DNA from: Thiohalomonas sp.
GTDB lineage: Bacteria > Pseudomonadota > Gammaproteobacteria > GRL18
NCBI GenBank assembly: GCA_023864145.1
Contig: JAIVER010000092.1
Location: 1 to 5,828 of the forward strand
DNA: 5,828 nt
Direction of reading: 5' to 3'
Every line of letters begins with the position of its first letter. Position 1 is the first letter of the stretch. Under the pieces are notes generated by a model. That model did no database searches. It saw nothing but the letters and a program-made list of their open reading frames with translations, and was not told the origin of the DNA. The position numbers and the translations under genes are program-made. Shown here piece by piece: positions 5,559-5,828 of this stretch.

Positions 5559-5828
5559 ATGACCTATGAAATGCTTGATTTTCATAGAGAAGAAGATCAA
5601 AATTATCCAATGACGCAAATTACTCTCACAGCCCATGAAAAATCAGCTCTAGAAATCCAACATAAGCATTCTAGAAATGGAAAAGAACGAGATAGAATCA
5701 AAGCCATCCTACTTTGCTCTGAAGGCTGGAAGGTTCCTATGATCGCTCAGGCTTTAAGAATTCATGAAACCAGCATATTACGTCACATTAAAGACTACAA
5801 AGGCTCAGAAAAGCTAAGCACTAAAAGT
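5559..5828 (+). CDS. IS630-family transposase, N-terminal part (runs off window)
   Basis: Ninety codons are visible from ATG at 5559 (MTYEMLDFHREED) to the window edge, with no stop. The same IS630 N-terminal helix-turn-helix pattern is present: KERDRIKAILLCSEGW, IAQALRIHETSILRHI and KLSTKS. Compared with the left copy, six of eight substitutions change an amino acid. One A fewer in the start-region palindrome puts the upstream ATG at 5559 in frame; the start equivalent to the left copy's ATG at 280 would be 5571. No Shine-Dalgarno site precedes either. The DDE domain is outside the window. It lies 95 bases after fnr in the same direction, so fnr read-through could reach it. Confidence 0.8.
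   Translation, partial: MTYEMLDFHREEDQNYPMTQITLTAHEKSALEIQHKHSRNGKERDRIKAILLCSEGWKVPMIAQALRIHETSILRHIKDYKGSEKLSTKS
5564..5587. repeat. Palindrome over the transposase start, one base shorter
   Basis: CTATGAAAT (5564-5572) and ATTTTCATAG (5578-5587) form the same palindrome as in the left copy, but one arm has three A residues instead of four. The hairpin is thus imperfect and the reading frame upstream of the loop is shifted by one. Confidence 0.6.

Larger units (their letters stand above)
5549..5828 (+). mobile_element. Partial IS630-family insertion sequence, right copy
   Basis: This is the 5' part of an element nearly identical to the left-end copy but inverted relative to it; it reads rightward off the window. 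Similarity to 23-303 begins at the ATATATA tract at 5549. By hand alignment there are 8 substitutions and one missing A over about 280 bases, about 97% identity. The A missing near 5571 is the only indel. Confidence 0.8.

Noticed and set aside
5372..5560. 62-codon minus-strand frame across the fnr 3' end and IS boundary
   Set aside because: It overlaps fnr antisense, spans an IS junction, and has no recognisable features.
1..5828. CRISPR arrays, tRNA or rRNA genes, riboswitches, toxin-antitoxin or defence genes
   Set aside because: No direct repeat series, cloverleaf, conserved RNA motif or defence-type protein was found; nearly all of the window is explained by his genes, the HIT gene, fnr and the IS copies.

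Overview
The window looks like chromosomal DNA of a gammaproteobacterium with moderately low GC. It holds a compact histidine-biosynthesis operon, a divergent gene for an FNR-type oxygen sensor, and partial IS630-family insertion sequences at both ends. The assignment to Gammaproteobacteria rests on three things: the gene order hisB-hisH-hisA-hisF-hisI-hisE-HIT gene, an FNR protein with the full iron-sulfur cysteine set, and the protein sequence style. Nothing here fixes genus or species.

Layout from left to right. Positions 1-303 are the start of an IS630-type element whose transposase reads leftward out of the window. Positions 322-4453 carry seven genes, all on the minus strand. In transcription order they are hisB (imidazoleglycerol-phosphate dehydratase), hisH and hisF (the two subunits of imidazole glycerol phosphate synthase) with hisA (ProFAR isomerase) between them, hisI (phosphoribosyl-AMP cyclohydrolase), hisE (phosphoribosyl-ATP pyrophosphohydrolase), and a HIT-family nucleotide hydrolase. 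Gaps between these genes run from 3 to 70 bases, so one transcript is likely. A candidate promoter lies at 4555-4582. Together the six his genes cover the middle of the pathway, from phosphoribosyl-ATP to imidazoleacetol phosphate. hisG, hisC, hisD and a histidinol-phosphatase are not in the window. HisI and HisE are separate proteins, and HisB is the monofunctional dehydratase.

The intergenic region 4454-4662 holds both divergent promoters. The fnr promoter has a near-consensus FNR box (TTGAC-N4-ATCAA) over the predicted transcription start, which is the expected arrangement for autorepression. This also argues that fnr translation starts at 4663, not at the upstream ATG at 4642. fnr ends at 5463, and a short gene-free stretch leads into the second IS630 copy (5549-5828), whose transposase reads rightward out of the window.

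The two IS copies form an inverted repeat of about 280 bp with 8 substitutions and one single-base indel by my hand alignment. Each copy sits just downstream of, and in the same direction as, the native transcript beside it. I found no convincing undescribed system. The points most worth a second look are the inverted IS pair around the his-fnr block, the palindrome and indel at the transposase start, and the FNR autoregulatory site that revises the fnr start.
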